IMG/VR virus record: IMGVR_UViG_3300002835_000567
Location: 1 to 35,545 of that record
Reading direction: 5' to 3' (one strand)
Origin: a virus
DNA length: 35,545 nt
Below are positions 13,799-23,579 of this stretch, in pieces. The translations under genes were made by a program, and so were the position numbers. Below the pieces are notes generated by a model that saw only the letters and a program-made list of their open reading frames with translations, made no database searches and was not told where the DNA came from. The stretch's first letter is position 1. Every line of letters begins with the position of its first letter.

Positions 13799-14565
13799 TG
13801 GCCAGCAAACCAAAAGCCTCTGATTACAAGGCAAGTGACGCAGAAAAAGCTTCCGCCTCAGTTGCTATGGCAGAGTACGAGTACTTCAAACAGAAGTACG
13901 ATCCGCTGCTGCAGCAGATGCGCGATAAGTCGCTGACTGAGGATGTCCAATCTGGTCTTCGAGGTCGCGCCAACGCCGACGTTATGCAGGCGATTTCGGC
14001 CCCCAGCATCGAACGCGCTACTAGCAGCACTGCTGCAAGCGACATGGCGCAAGCCCTTACTGGGCAACTCGGTGTGGCAAACGTATCTGCTGCTCAGGTA
14101 CAGAACACCATGCAGACCGGCGTGCTTGGCACCGCTCGTGGGCAAGCTGCTGATGCACAGACTGGTATGGCGCAAGCTAGCCGGTTAGCTACATCGTCCG
14201 CCCTTGAACGTGCTCGTGCTAACCAGCAAGTTGCTATGGCAAAACAAAGCGCTGTTGCCCAAGTAGCAGCGAGTGCTATTGCACAGGCAGGCGAAAACAT
14301 TGCTAGCGGCGGTAAATGGTACGCACCTAAAGACCCAAAAACAGGGCAATTAGTAACCGGCCTCGGTGACCGGTTAAGATACAGTACGTACGGAACAGCT
14401 TATACGCCTAGGCCAGCATATGTACCTGGAGAGTTAAATGTTGCTGCTCCGCAGTTTTTTACCCCGCAGAAGCCGCAATTTACTTTAAACCAAGCAGGGC
14501 AAGTAGTCAGCGTTCCGCAACCGAGCCTATATCAGTTTAATAGATCGCTTCTTAGCGGGCGGTAA
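13798..14565 (+). CDS. Internal virion protein, T7 gp14-like (255 aa)
   Basis: GTG at 13798 overlaps the previous stop and follows GAGGGAG. The protein is Ala/Gln-rich and helical through residue 165 (e.g. SSALERARANQQVAMAKQSA), then has a Pro/Tyr-rich tail (AYTPRPAYVPGELNVAAPQF). Composition and position ahead of a coiled-coil and a giant protein match T7-type ejection protein B. It would leave the capsid with the DNA and help form a conduit through the envelope. No direct homology claimed. Confidence 0.65.
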   Translation: MASKPKASDYKASDAEKASASVAMAEYEYFKQKYDPLLQQMRDKSLTEDVQSGLRGRANADVMQAISAPSIERATSSTAASDMAQALTGQLGVANVSAAQVQNTMQTGVLGTARGQAADAQTGMAQASRLATSSALERARANQQVAMAKQSAVAQVAASAIAQAGENIASGGKWYAPKDPKTGQLVTGLGDRLRYSTYGTAYTPRPAYVPGELNVAAPQFFTPQKPQFTLNQAGQVVSVPQPSLYQFNRSLLSGR

Positions 14566-14570
14566 CTAAT

Positions 14571-15179
14571 ATGTATCAGACAGGCATTGGTAGTGTTTCA
14601 GAAGACGTTTTGCGTAGCTTTGCTACCGGCGGAAGCTATTCCTCCGGCGCAGGGGCTTCTTTGCCCACTGTTTCAGATCCAGAACAGGCGTATGCAAATC
14701 TTACGCGTCAGGAATACCTCGACTACATAAAGAACTATCGTCAGTTTGAAGAGCAGCTAATCGCTAAGGCTCAAACTGATACCTCTCTGATTAAGCAGGC
14801 GAGAGAAGATGTCGGCGTAGCTTCCGCTCTAACCCAGGGTGTAGCCGCTCGTAATGCACAGCGGTACGGCGTTGCGTTAACTCCAGCGCAAATTCAACAG
14901 CAACAGCTTCGTTTGCAGCGGGCCAATACATTGGGCGGCATTCAAGCAGTTAACGACGCTAAGATTGCTCAGCGCGAGGCTAATACAGGGTTGCTTGCAG
15001 ACCTAATTAACATTGGTCAAGGTGTTAACCGTTCTTCGCAGCAGCAACTTGGCTCAGCGGCAGCAGATGCTACGGCCCGTAAAAACGCCTATACGCAGGC
15101 AAAAGCCGCGTCTAAGGCAAATACTTATTCAACTATTGGCTCGCTGGCCTCTGCCGCGATCCTTGCGTTCGCATTCTGA
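14571..15179 (+). CDS. Internal virion protein (202 aa)
   Basis: ATG at 14571, 5 nt after the previous stop. After a Gly/Ser-rich start the body is Gln/Ala/Arg helical (ALTPAQIQQQQLRLQRANTL). The last 20 residues (STIGSLASAAILAFAF) are hydrophobic and could insert in a membrane. It belongs to the ejection-protein run and pairs with the 255-aa protein. Family not recognised. Confidence 0.62.
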   Translation: MYQTGIGSVSEDVLRSFATGGSYSSGAGASLPTVSDPEQAYANLTRQEYLDYIKNYRQFEEQLIAKAQTDTSLIKQAREDVGVASALTQGVAARNAQRYGVALTPAQIQQQQLRLQRANTLGGIQAVNDAKIAQREANTGLLADLINIGQGVNRSSQQQLGSAAADATARKNAYTQAKAASKANTYSTIGSLASAAILAFAF

Positions 15180-15187
15180 GGTAAGCC

Positions 15188-17473
15188 ATGGCTGACAATA
15201 TCGGTAGTGCAATACTGGCTGGTATCCAAGGTGCGCAACAAGGTGCACGCCAGCGACAGGCTATGCTTCTTCAACAGCAGGAGATGGACCTTGCTCGCCA
15301 GCGCGCAGCTCGAGAAGACGAGCAATTAAAGATTCAGCAAGCACAACTTGCTATTAACCAGGATGTAAATGATAGAGCGAGACAGCAGCAGACTGAGTTG
15401 TTGCGTGCAAGCGCAAAAACTCGTCTAGCGGAAGATTCTGATCGCGTGTTTGGCAGAGCGCAAAGCCTTGGCATCATCAAGCGCGATGGCAGCATCGACC
15501 GTGAGGCTTTGGCAAAAGGTATTAAGAGCGGCGACCGTCAGTACATCGGCGTTGTTGCGGACATCCTGAACGTTAACAAAGCAGAAGAGAATTTAAACCG
15601 TGGGAAGTTTGACCCTACAGACTTCCGATTTACTGGGGTAGATCCAGAAGCCTTGAAGCAAGGCAGACTAATTGCTACCGGGCAATATAGCGACGGTCGC
15701 CAGGGAGTGTTTACTGCACAGGGCGGATCTGAGCCGAACGAGAATGTAATTAATACGTCTGTCGACGAAGGCGTAGATCTTGCTATTGAAGCGCTTCAGA
15801 TGCGCGTTATCCCTAACTCAAATATGGGAGCGACAAGCGCAGAATCCCGTTTGAACGTTGGAAGAAACGTTGGAGGAACTATTGCCGACGCGTTTAGTAA
15901 CGTGTCTCCGGTGTACGCCCGTCGAAGCGGCGCACGTACAGTCCTTAACGCCATAGACTCTAGCGGACTACCGGTAGAAGCAAGCCGTACGGTTATCGCG
16001 CAGCTTGCTGCTATTAAAGACCCTAAGCAGAAGCAGGAGTTTCTTTGGAACTTATCTAAAGAACTAGGCGTAGAAGCAGAAGTTAAAACGCAAGGCGGTC
16101 TTTCTTCGTCAAGGTTGGGAGAAGACCGAGAAAGATTACTGCCAGGCACTGGTGGAACACCCATTGCTGTACCAGTAACTATAAAGGCAAGCGATAAGGT
16201 TCGCGGTCTAGATATTCAGTTGGGTAAAAAACGCGCTGAAGCAGATAAACTGCCAGTTGATTCCCCAGCAAGGGAACGTCTTGAATTAGAAATCACGGAT
16301 CTTAACACCCAACGCGGCGAGTTTATCCGTGGTGAAAACGAACGCGTTTGGACTGGTTTTGAAACAGAAAGCAAACGCATTAAAGAAGCCTCTGCTCGTC
16401 CAAATGCTACCGCAGAGACAAAGAGCTTTTGGTCTAAAAAGCAGCAAGACCTGGACGCAAAGAAACAAGCATTCATTAAGGCAGGCGGCTACACGCCTGT
16501 TATGCGTACCACTGACTACGCTGCTCTTGAGCAGAACGTACTCTCTCGCATTAAGCAGATGTCACCTGGCGAAATTGCTACGGCAGTTCAGAATGGGCAG
16601 CTTAAGTTCTCTGAGCCAGAAGTACGTGCCATGCGCGCAAGACTTTCTGAGTCTGGAGCTGGCTCGGTTAACGCCGTTGCAAAGGCGCACCCGAAAGAAG
16701 AGATCATTGGATCATTTGCTATTGCTTATGCGCAGTCTACTAACCCAGCGCAGCAACAAAGTCTTCTTACTATGATTGCCAACACCGCTGAAACTGGTAG
16801 TCCGTTCTTGAGTGACGCAGCCCGTCGCGAAATGGATCTACAAGAACAGCGAATGGCGGTTGATCTTGAGACAGCGCGCCTTCGCGCAAGCACGTCCGCT
16901 AATGAAGTTAAATTGGCTAATATTCAGGCGCTAGACAGAGTTTTAGTAGACAGCGCTAATATGCTTAACCGCACCGAAGACGGTAAACCAGTAAAAACAA
17001 CTTTAGACGACGCTCGTCGATGGGCTGTTGCTGCTCTCCCTCGAAATCAATTTAATATAGGGCAACTGGCACGACTAGATCCAGTTTTAGCGCAACAAGG
17101 CTATAAGGCGCACATGGGCCAAACTTCTCAGGCGCTTGCAACTTTCTTTGACGAAATGCCTAGCGGCGGTTTTTTGGGCCCGGCTAAAGATGTTTTGTAT
17201 TCTTGGTTTGGCGACAAACCTACGATAGATTCTATGGCGCAGCGCCTAGAGAACGTTCGTGTTGTTACTGAAAAAGGAAGCGACGGCATTGACCGTGTAA
17301 AGTCTGTTTACTTGGTGAACAGAAGCACTGGGAAGCAGCAGGGCAAAGAGCTAACTGCTGCCCAACTTCAGAATATGGACGGAGGCCCAGAGTTGTTTGG
17401 GATTATCTCCACTGCTGGAGTTATTAACAACAGCATAGCAGCCACTCGTGCCGCCGCTAACGCTAAGCAGTAA
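15188..17473 (+). CDS. Large internal virion protein, T7 gp15-like position (761 aa)
   Basis: ATG at 15188 after GAGGT. Residues 1-75 are a Gln/Arg-rich coiled coil (RQRQAMLLQQQEMDLARQRA). A long helical body follows, with a further charged coiled coil around 345-430 (LDIQLGKKRAEADKLP; ETKSFWSKKQQDLDAKKQAF). No enzyme motif seen. In T7-like ejectosomes the gp15 protein forms a tube with gp16, and size and order match here. Inference from order. Confidence 0.68.
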   Translation: MADNIGSAILAGIQGAQQGARQRQAMLLQQQEMDLARQRAAREDEQLKIQQAQLAINQDVNDRARQQQTELLRASAKTRLAEDSDRVFGRAQSLGIIKRDGSIDREALAKGIKSGDRQYIGVVADILNVNKAEENLNRGKFDPTDFRFTGVDPEALKQGRLIATGQYSDGRQGVFTAQGGSEPNENVINTSVDEGVDLAIEALQMRVIPNSNMGATSAESRLNVGRNVGGTIADAFSNVSPVYARRSGARTVLNAIDSSGLPVEASRTVIAQLAAIKDPKQKQEFLWNLSKELGVEAEVKTQGGLSSSRLGEDRERLLPGTGGTPIAVPVTIKASDKVRGLDIQLGKKRAEADKLPVDSPARERLELEITDLNTQRGEFIRGENERVWTGFETESKRIKEASARPNATAETKSFWSKKQQDLDAKKQAFIKAGGYTPVMRTTDYAALEQNVLSRIKQMSPGEIATAVQNGQLKFSEPEVRAMRARLSESGAGSVNAVAKAHPKEEIIGSFAIAYAQSTNPAQQQSLLTMIANTAETGSPFLSDAARREMDLQEQRMAVDLETARLRASTSANEVKLANIQALDRVLVDSANMLNRTEDGKPVKTTLDDARRWAVAALPRNQFNIGQLARLDPVLAQQGYKAHMGQTSQALATFFDEMPSGGFLGPAKDVLYSWFGDKPTIDSMAQRLENVRVVTEKGSDGIDRVKSVYLVNRSTGKQQGKELTAAQLQNMDGGPELFGIISTAGVINNSIAATRAAANAKQ

Positions 17474-17481
17474 CTGAACGC

Positions 17482-20400
17482 ATGGCTGAAAGAACACCAG
17501 TCCTTTCGGAGCAAGAGGATCAGTTCACGTCTTTTTTACGAGACGTATACTCATCTACTCCAGAGGAAGACGCACAGTTCCAAAGATTTGCTGCTGGAGA
17601 GAACGCTCCGCAGCTACCAACTGCGCCTGGCAACTTGCAAGAAGTATTTAGCGCCGGTATTGAGTCCGGTGTTCAAGGACTGGCAGCAGATCTTGAATAC
17701 TTTAAAGCCCTTGGCAACACCCTTATGGGGGATGAACAAGCCGCTGCTTTAAATATCCAAGAGGCTCGACTCCGTGAGGAGTTTGCTGCAGCGCCAGTAC
17801 AAGGTCTCGATACGTTTGAACAGTTCTTAGACCAGCCTACATTCGGCGGGTTTATTGAACAGGCAACCAAAAGTTTTGGCCAGGTTCTGCCATCAGCCGC
17901 GCTATCTATAGCGGGTGCCGGTACCGGTGCTATTACAGCCGCCGTCGGCCGTGGCGTACTTAATCAGGTCAACAAGCAGGTTGCCAAGCGAATCATAAAA
18001 GACTCCGTTGAGCGTACTGCCAACGGCGTTGCTGATCCTGTCGAACAACAAATTGCAGAGCTGGCTTATGGTTCTCTCCGCACGGCCGCTAAGCGTGGCG
18101 CTATAGGTGGTGCATTCGCTGCCGAATATGCGCCTATGTCGGGTAGCAATTTGTCCGAGGCTCTCGAAGCCGGACAGCCACTTGACCAGGCCAACGCGCT
18201 ACGGGCCGCTGCTATCGGCATTCCGCAAGCAGCAATCGGCGTCGGTAGTGAGTACGCATTACTTAAGCTGATCGGCGAGCAAGCCACTAAGCGTGCCGCT
18301 GTTGAAGGCGGCGTATTTGCAAATTTTGCGAAGCGGTTAGGCACCGGTGCGCTCCAAGGCGGTGCTATCGAAGCCACCACTGAAGTAGCTCAAGAAGGCA
18401 TTAGCGTCCTAAACCGCGCTGACCTAGACCCGCTATTTACTGCAGAAGACGCCAAGATGCGTCTCGCAGAAGCTGCGTTTGCTGGTTTCTTTGGCGGTGC
18501 TGCTCCTGGCGGTGCTGGTGGCGCTATAGGCGGAACGCTAGACGCTGTGTCGTCTATGAAGCCTGGCCAAGGAGTGCTTACTAATGTAGGCAACATTGTA
18601 GAAAAGGCTAAAGGCTTCCTAGAAACAGCTCGTGGTCAACGCGTTGATCAGCAAATCAACAACGAGCAGTTTGGCGATGTGGCGGCTGGCTTAACAACAC
18701 CCGAGTCTGAAGGCGACATTGACGCTCAGCTCCGTGCGATGGTTGATCCGTCTAGCGGCAAAAAAGCCGTGTGGATTGCTGGTGCCGCTCCAAAATTTAA
18801 CGCTCCGCAAAACCGGGTTAAGACGGCTAGCATTAACGGGACACTGGCATATTCAGCGTTCGTCCCTGGCCGAGGTACAATCGTATCTACGAACGAGGAT
18901 GTGGTTCGCGAAGTTATCGCAGCCGGTGCATCAGACAAGGCCTTGCAAATCGCCCTCGGTTACAGCGCCGTCAAAGACTATTCTGCCCCTGGTGACATTG
19001 TTGTTCAGGCACTCGACCGTAACGGTCGGGTCATCTCTGAAGAAGTCACGTCGCCAGAGGGGGTAAGTGCTGCTTTCGAAGCCGCTCGTAATCTGATGCC
19101 CGAAGGTGGCAGCATCCAACAGACTACTGTAGAAAAGGCGCTCGAAGATCGTAAGCGCCGCTTTGAGTCAGAGCAGCGAGTCGAGGTTCGTGACATTGAC
19201 TTGTCTGACGAACAGACCGACGAGACAGACGCTGACCAGGTAGAGATGTTCGGCCAAGGCGTGCAAGCCGTAGAGGGGCAACGCACAGTTGTTCGAGCGT
19301 ATGGTCGTAAGACTGACCCGAACCGAGTGTTTGATAACACACAGTCCGCCCGTGCCTCTTACGACACGGTGTTCGGTGAGACTAACTGGGCTGACCCGCG
19401 TTTCGCGTCTATGACCGAAGCGATGCTTAACGCTGCTGTAAATGAGCAGCGCAGTAACCCAGACTCAGCGGTATCTATTGAAGACACGCCAGATGGTGGG
19501 TATCAAATCGTTCGCGATGATTTTGGCGATCTGTTCCGCTCAATTGATACGGCTGGCAACGAAGTACGTCTAAATCTCCCTGAGTTTTTACGTTCTGCCA
19601 TACAGAGAGCACGCCGAAGCAAGTACGCTCAGAACTCTCGCGTTACTATTGTTGGCCCAGACGGAAAAAAGTCAGCCGTAAACCTTGTTGACCTTACTGC
19701 GGCTGGGCAGCGCTTACTAGAAGGCCGTGAAGGATCTGGGTTTCAGTTGCGCCAAGACCCACGTACCGGCGCTACATACGTATCTCCAGAAGCAGCCGCC
19801 AGGGCTGGTTTGCTTGAAGTCTTGGGCGATTTGGCTGTTGAAGGGTACGATGTACAGATCGATGGGCAGTCGCTTTTCCCTGGCTTCCAGCTGACGCCTG
19901 ACCGTAATCAGGCTGCTGCTGGCCGTATCCCTGCTCGATTAGGCAACGTAACTGCGGCAGTTATTGGCGGCCGTCAGCGATCTTTGAACGATCTTCTGAA
20001 CCCCGTCCAAGAGTCGGTGATGACGGCAGAAGAGCGCCAAGCTGCGCTTGCTGCTGAACCGCTCGGCCCGCCAAGAGATGATGTTTCAGACGGCCGTACC
20101 GAAACAGAACGTATGATCGAGTCGAGCGTTACGGGCGGTGAGCTCCTAACGCCGATGAACATCGACACGCCGCGCTCAGCTATTGATCTGCGCGCTGGTC
20201 GTGCTCCTACTACTGTAAGCCCGTTGGCCGAAAGACGCTCGGCGCAAGAGCGTATCTCTAACGCCATCAACAGCATGGTCGGCGATATTGTTCGCGACCT
20301 GTTTGACTCGCTCAAGTTTGCCGACCCGCCGCATATTTTTACGTTCGCTGAACTCATAGCTATGTCGGATGACCAGCTATTGCAGCTGTTTGGCGGCGCG

Positions 20401-22932
20401 TTGAATCCAGTACGCGAAGCAATCGCTAGCATGCAGAATAGCTCCACAAAGATGGGCATGCATATTTCTGGACAGTTTGGAAAGATAATTATCCTTCGAG
20501 AGTCCGGCAACGTACTGCAAGACGCTCTTGTTATTGCGCACGAAATTGGCCACAGCCTCTACAAAGAGGAGCGGAATAAAGCGCTTGAGAACTCCGCTAT
20601 TCGTAAGCGGCTGTTTAGAGCCTATCAGTCATCCCCATCGTTCAAAGACCTAAAGGACAAGTACGGGTTTGATCTCGGCTTTGAAGAGTGGTTCTCTGAC
20701 CAGGTGGCTTTGTGGGCTAACAAGCGGTACAGAAGCCGTCAGAAGGCTGATAGTCTCGTTAAGAAGTTCTTCAAGGACTTTGCGGCTCGCCTTGAGTCGC
20801 TCTGGAAGCAGACATCGGAGTCTTTCCGTAAACGGTTTGGCGGACGACTTGGAGCCGTCAACGAAGACTTCGAGACGTTCATGGACGCTGTCCTTGAGTC
20901 CAGAAAGTCACAAGTAAAGGAAAACGGCTTATCCTTTACTGAGCGAGCATTCGTATACGAGCTTAACGACCTTAATATTGCCAACGGCGGCGCAGCCCGA
21001 GCGGCGCACTGGCAGTCGAAGATCTCGCAGCTTAAGAAGAGCCCATACGTTAAACCTATCCTTCGGCTTGTATCGACGGCCGATGGCATCCTGCGTATGT
21101 ACGCCGGTAACGAAATAGCGGATATGTTTTACGTACGGGCCCAAGATCCGACCGGCAAAGGCCGTCTTGGTTTTGTACCGCAGTCGGCGCGTACGTTTGA
21201 CTTGTATAAGAACCGACTTGATACGGAGTTAGGGTCATTTGATGATCCGGCTCTGGACGCAGAGTTCGATAAGGCAGCGTCAGACACGCCGACCGCACAG
21301 TTGACCGGTAAGGCGCTGGCCATCCGCCAGTTCCTTGAGGACTTCTACTCAGAATACGTCAGCCCATCGAAGACTAAGATCGGCTTCCAGCGCGACTACT
21401 TTCCGCGTCTGCTTGATCTTGTGGCTATCTCAAATGACCCGCAAGCATTTGTCGATTTGATTCTGCAGGCCGACCCAAGTGCAAACCGCGCAAAAATAAC
21501 TAGCAGAGTTCAGAAGCTCGTAGACCTTCAGCAGGCGGTAACTAACGGCGCCGACGTAGAAGGCAACCCGTTGGACCCGGCCGCTAGCGTTAACGAGGCG
21601 CTTGAGTTAACGAAGAACTTAACTCGCCAGCAGCTTCGAGATAACGGCTTTTTGCTCCCGCCAAAGCAGGCGTTTTCTGAGTACGTCCGCAAGGTAATCA
21701 AGCGCGTCGAGTTCGACCGCGCTACCAAAGATGACCAGGGTAACGATCGCCTCAAGCCGCTGCTGGATGCTCTTGCACCAGAGGATCGCGAGCAGGCGCT
21801 GCAGGTTATCAACACCTACATGGGTTATCGCGCTCCGCTCAGTCCGTTCTGGCGAAAGCTGAACAGCTGGGGGCAGTTCATTCAGTTCGTGACTATCCTG
21901 CCGTTTGCTGCAATCTCGTCTGTGACAGACCTGGCTGGTCCGGTTATCGCGTCAAAAGAGTTTGGCGACCTGACGACTGGCATGAAAGAGGTAGTAGCGA
22001 CTATCAAAAACCGCGAAGAGGCCAAACAGTTGGCTCGCGACATCGGTGTCGTTACGCCAGAAGCCGTGGCTAACGCGTGGATCACTGATGCGGACGCCGA
22101 CTATATGGATCCGACCGCTCGTAAGTGGTCTGACCACTGGTTCTCGTTGACTGGTTTGAACTGGTTCACTCGGTTCACTCGTGAGTTTGCTACCGGCATG
22201 GGCGTGCAGTTCATTACGAAACACGCACGTAATGAGTTCAATAACCCGCGATCGGATCGGTACCTCGAAGAGCTTGGTCTGACCCGAGCCGATGTAACGA
22301 GCTGGCTCAACAGTGGGCGCAAGCTTTCGACGCCAGAAGGTAAGAAGGTTACTCAGGCGCTGCAGCGATTCGTTGAATCTTCGACGCTGCGTCCTAATGC
22401 TGCAGAGCGACCGGTGTGGGCGTCTGATCCGCACTTCGCTTTGATATGGCAGCTGAAAGGTTACTTTTACTCCTACGGTAAGGTCATCCTAGGCGGTATG
22501 TTCTCGGAGGCTGAAACCAGACTTCGTGAGCAGAATATTGGAACCCCGTGGCAGCGTGTTGGGTCCGCAGCCGGGCTGCTCGCGCTTACTGCGGTAGCGA
22601 CTATGCCGCTGGCAATGCTTGGTATGGAACTTCGCGAGTACGCAAAGTTTGGCCTGGCAGCGTTCTTACCGTTCGTTGAGGCCGACCAGAAGTACTTCCG
22701 GACCGACCGTATGGACTGGTCTGAGTATCTCGGAACGGCCTTTGAGCGGTCAAACTTTAGCGGGCCATTTGGGCTAGCTACAGGGGCTTCAAATGCTGCT
22801 AACTTTGGCGACAGCCCACTGTTTACGCTTCTTGGACCCACGACAGAGACTATCGATACCGCTATGACTAATGGCTGGCGGATAGACCGGACGTTGAAAG
22901 ACCGGCTGCTGCCAATTTATAACCAGCTGTAA
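17482..22932 (+). CDS. Giant ejection protein with zincin motif (1816 aa)
   Basis: The largest gene in the window. N-terminal helical region with a small-residue-rich hydrophobic stretch near 135-155 (SAALSIAGAGTGAITAAV). A metallopeptidase centre lies mid-protein: AHEIGHSLYKEE with H1020, E1021 and H1024, then GFEEWFSDQVALW (E1068, E1069) as candidate third ligand and helix. The C-terminal third has two hydrophobic segments (near 1467, QFVTILPFAAISSV; near 1695, GLLALTAVATMPLAMLG). T7 gp16 and its relatives are similarly large and carry a cell-wall-cutting domain at another place. I searched by eye for T7-like RNA polymerase motifs (KxxxRYxxYG, HDS) and found none. The ribosome site is weak. 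Confidence 0.72.
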   Translation: MAERTPVLSEQEDQFTSFLRDVYSSTPEEDAQFQRFAAGENAPQLPTAPGNLQEVFSAGIESGVQGLAADLEYFKALGNTLMGDEQAAALNIQEARLREEFAAAPVQGLDTFEQFLDQPTFGGFIEQATKSFGQVLPSAALSIAGAGTGAITAAVGRGVLNQVNKQVAKRIIKDSVERTANGVADPVEQQIAELAYGSLRTAAKRGAIGGAFAAEYAPMSGSNLSEALEAGQPLDQANALRAAAIGIPQAAIGVGSEYALLKLIGEQATKRAAVEGGVFANFAKRLGTGALQGGAIEATTEVAQEGISVLNRADLDPLFTAEDAKMRLAEAAFAGFFGGAAPGGAGGAIGGTLDAVSSMKPGQGVLTNVGNIVEKAKGFLETARGQRVDQQINNEQFGDVAAGLTTPESEGDIDAQLRAMVDPSSGKKAVWIAGAAPKFNAPQNRVKTASINGTLAYSAFVPGRGTIVSTNEDVVREVIAAGASDKALQIALGYSAVKDYSAPGDIVVQALDRNGRVISEEVTSPEGVSAAFEAARNLMPEGGSIQQTTVEKALEDRKRRFESEQRVEVRDIDLSDEQTDETDADQVEMFGQGVQAVEGQRTVVRAYGRKTDPNRVFDNTQSARASYDTVFGETNWADPRFASMTEAMLNAAVNEQRSNPDSAVSIEDTPDGGYQIVRDDFGDLFRSIDTAGNEVRLNLPEFLRSAIQRARRSKYAQNSRVTIVGPDGKKSAVNLVDLTAAGQRLLEGREGSGFQLRQDPRTGATYVSPEAAARAGLLEVLGDLAVEGYDVQIDGQSLFPGFQLTPDRNQAAAGRIPARLGNVTAAVIGGRQRSLNDLLNPVQESVMTAEERQAALAAEPLGPPRDDVSDGRTETERMIESSVTGGELLTPMNIDTPRSAIDLRAGRAPTTVSPLAERRSAQERISNAINSMVGDIVRDLFDSLKFADPPHIFTFAELIAMSDDQLLQLFGGALNPVREAIASMQNSSTKMGMHISGQFGKIIILRESGNVLQDALVIAHEIGHSLYKEERNKALENSAIRKRLFRAYQSSPSFKDLKDKYGFDLGFEEWFSDQVALWANKRYRSRQKADSLVKKFFKDFAARLESLWKQTSESFRKRFGGRLGAVNEDFETFMDAVLESRKSQVKENGLSFTERAFVYELNDLNIANGGAARAAHWQSKISQLKKSPYVKPILRLVSTADGILRMYAGNEIADMFYVRAQDPTGKGRLGFVPQSARTFDLYKNRLDTELGSFDDPALDAEFDKAASDTPTAQLTGKALAIRQFLEDFYSEYVSPSKTKIGFQRDYFPRLLDLVAISNDPQAFVDLILQADPSANRAKITSRVQKLVDLQQAVTNGADVEGNPLDPAASVNEALELTKNLTRQQLRDNGFLLPPKQAFSEYVRKVIKRVEFDRATKDDQGNDRLKPLLDALAPEDREQALQVINTYMGYRAPLSPFWRKLNSWGQFIQFVTILPFAAISSVTDLAGPVIASKEFGDLTTGMKEVVATIKNREEAKQLARDIGVVTPEAVANAWITDADADYMDPTARKWSDHWFSLTGLNWFTRFTREFATGMGVQFITKHARNEFNNPRSDRYLEELGLTRADVTSWLNSGRKLSTPEGKKVTQALQRFVESSTLRPNAAERPVWASDPHFALIWQLKGYFYSYGKVILGGMFSEAETRLREQNIGTPWQRVGSAAGLLALTAVATMPLAMLGMELREYAKFGLAAFLPFVEADQKYFRTDRMDWSEYLGTAFERSNFSGPFGLATGASNAANFGDSPLFTLLGPTTETIDTAMTNGWRIDRTLKDRLLPIYNQL

Positions 22933-22941
22933 GGGGTACCT

Positions 22942-23097
22942 ATGGAACTCTTTGAAATCTTTACTCGCGCATGGCCAGTTATTCTGGCGATGATCACCCT
23001 TATCATCGTGCTGTCTAAGCTGGATCTGCGGGTCGCGGTATTAGAGGATAAGATCAAGACCTTGTTTGATCTGCTTAACAAGAGGAACGAAAAATGA
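22942..23097 (+). CDS. Small TM lysis-associated protein (51 aa)
   Basis: ATG at 22942 with AAGGGG upstream. It has one hydrophobic segment (residues 10-27, AWPVILAMITLIIVLSKL) and then a short charged helix (RVAVLEDKIKTLFDLLNKRN). Its TGA overlaps the start of the holin gene (ATGA), so it is likely a lysis partner such as an antiholin or accessory pore protein. Too short to assign by sequence. Confidence 0.72.
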   Translation: MELFEIFTRAWPVILAMITLIIVLSKLDLRVAVLEDKIKTLFDLLNKRNEK

Positions 23098-23579
23098 TGA
23101 CTATGATTAGTACCTTCCTGTCATTTTTGGCAGGCGGTCTTCCTAAGATTTTGCAGATTTTTCAAGATCGACAGGACAAGAAACACGAGTTGGCCTTGGT
23201 TGCCGCGCAGAAGGAGCGTGAGTTGGCTTTGGCCGAGAAGGGCTTTCTTGCTCAGGCTCGGGTTGAAGAGATCAAACTGGAGCAAATCCAAACTCAAACG
23301 GCAGGCGAAGAGCGCCAATCCCTGTATCAGCACGACATCGAGATCGGCAAAGGTGCATCCCAGTGGATGATTAACCTCCGGGCCTCCGTTCGCCCGGTCG
23401 TCACCTACATCTTCGTGTTGGAGCTTGTCGCCCTTAACATTACGGGCATCTGGTACGCCTGGAACCAAGGCGTACCGTTCGCCGTGGCTATGGAGAACGT
23501 GTTTGGTGATGACGAGATGTTGATCCTCAGCAGCATAATCGCCTTCTGGTTTGGCACTCAGGCGTTCAACAAGAAGTGA
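23094..23579 (+). CDS. Holin, GTA-type three-TM family
   Basis: A 161-aa protein with an amphipathic N-terminus (MISTFLSFLAGGLPKILQIF), a charged coiled coil (about 25-85) and two membrane segments, VVTYIFVLELVALNITGIWY (98-117) and MLILSSIIAFWFGTQAF (about 141-157). The wording LRASVRPVVTY and FGDDEMLILSSIIAFWFG is typical of Holin_3TM proteins of the gene transfer agent type, frequent in alphaproteobacterial phages. It forms inner-membrane holes that release the endolysin, whose GTG start overlaps its stop. Confidence 0.88.
   Translation: MMTMISTFLSFLAGGLPKILQIFQDRQDKKHELALVAAQKERELALAEKGFLAQARVEEIKLEQIQTQTAGEERQSLYQHDIEIGKGASQWMINLRASVRPVVTYIFVLELVALNITGIWYAWNQGVPFAVAMENVFGDDEMLILSSIIAFWFGTQAFNKK

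Noticed and set aside
17482-22932. Giant protein as the N4-like virion RNA polymerase
   Set aside because: The protein is half the length of N4 gp50 and I see none of the single-subunit polymerase motifs; the recognisable site is a zincin.
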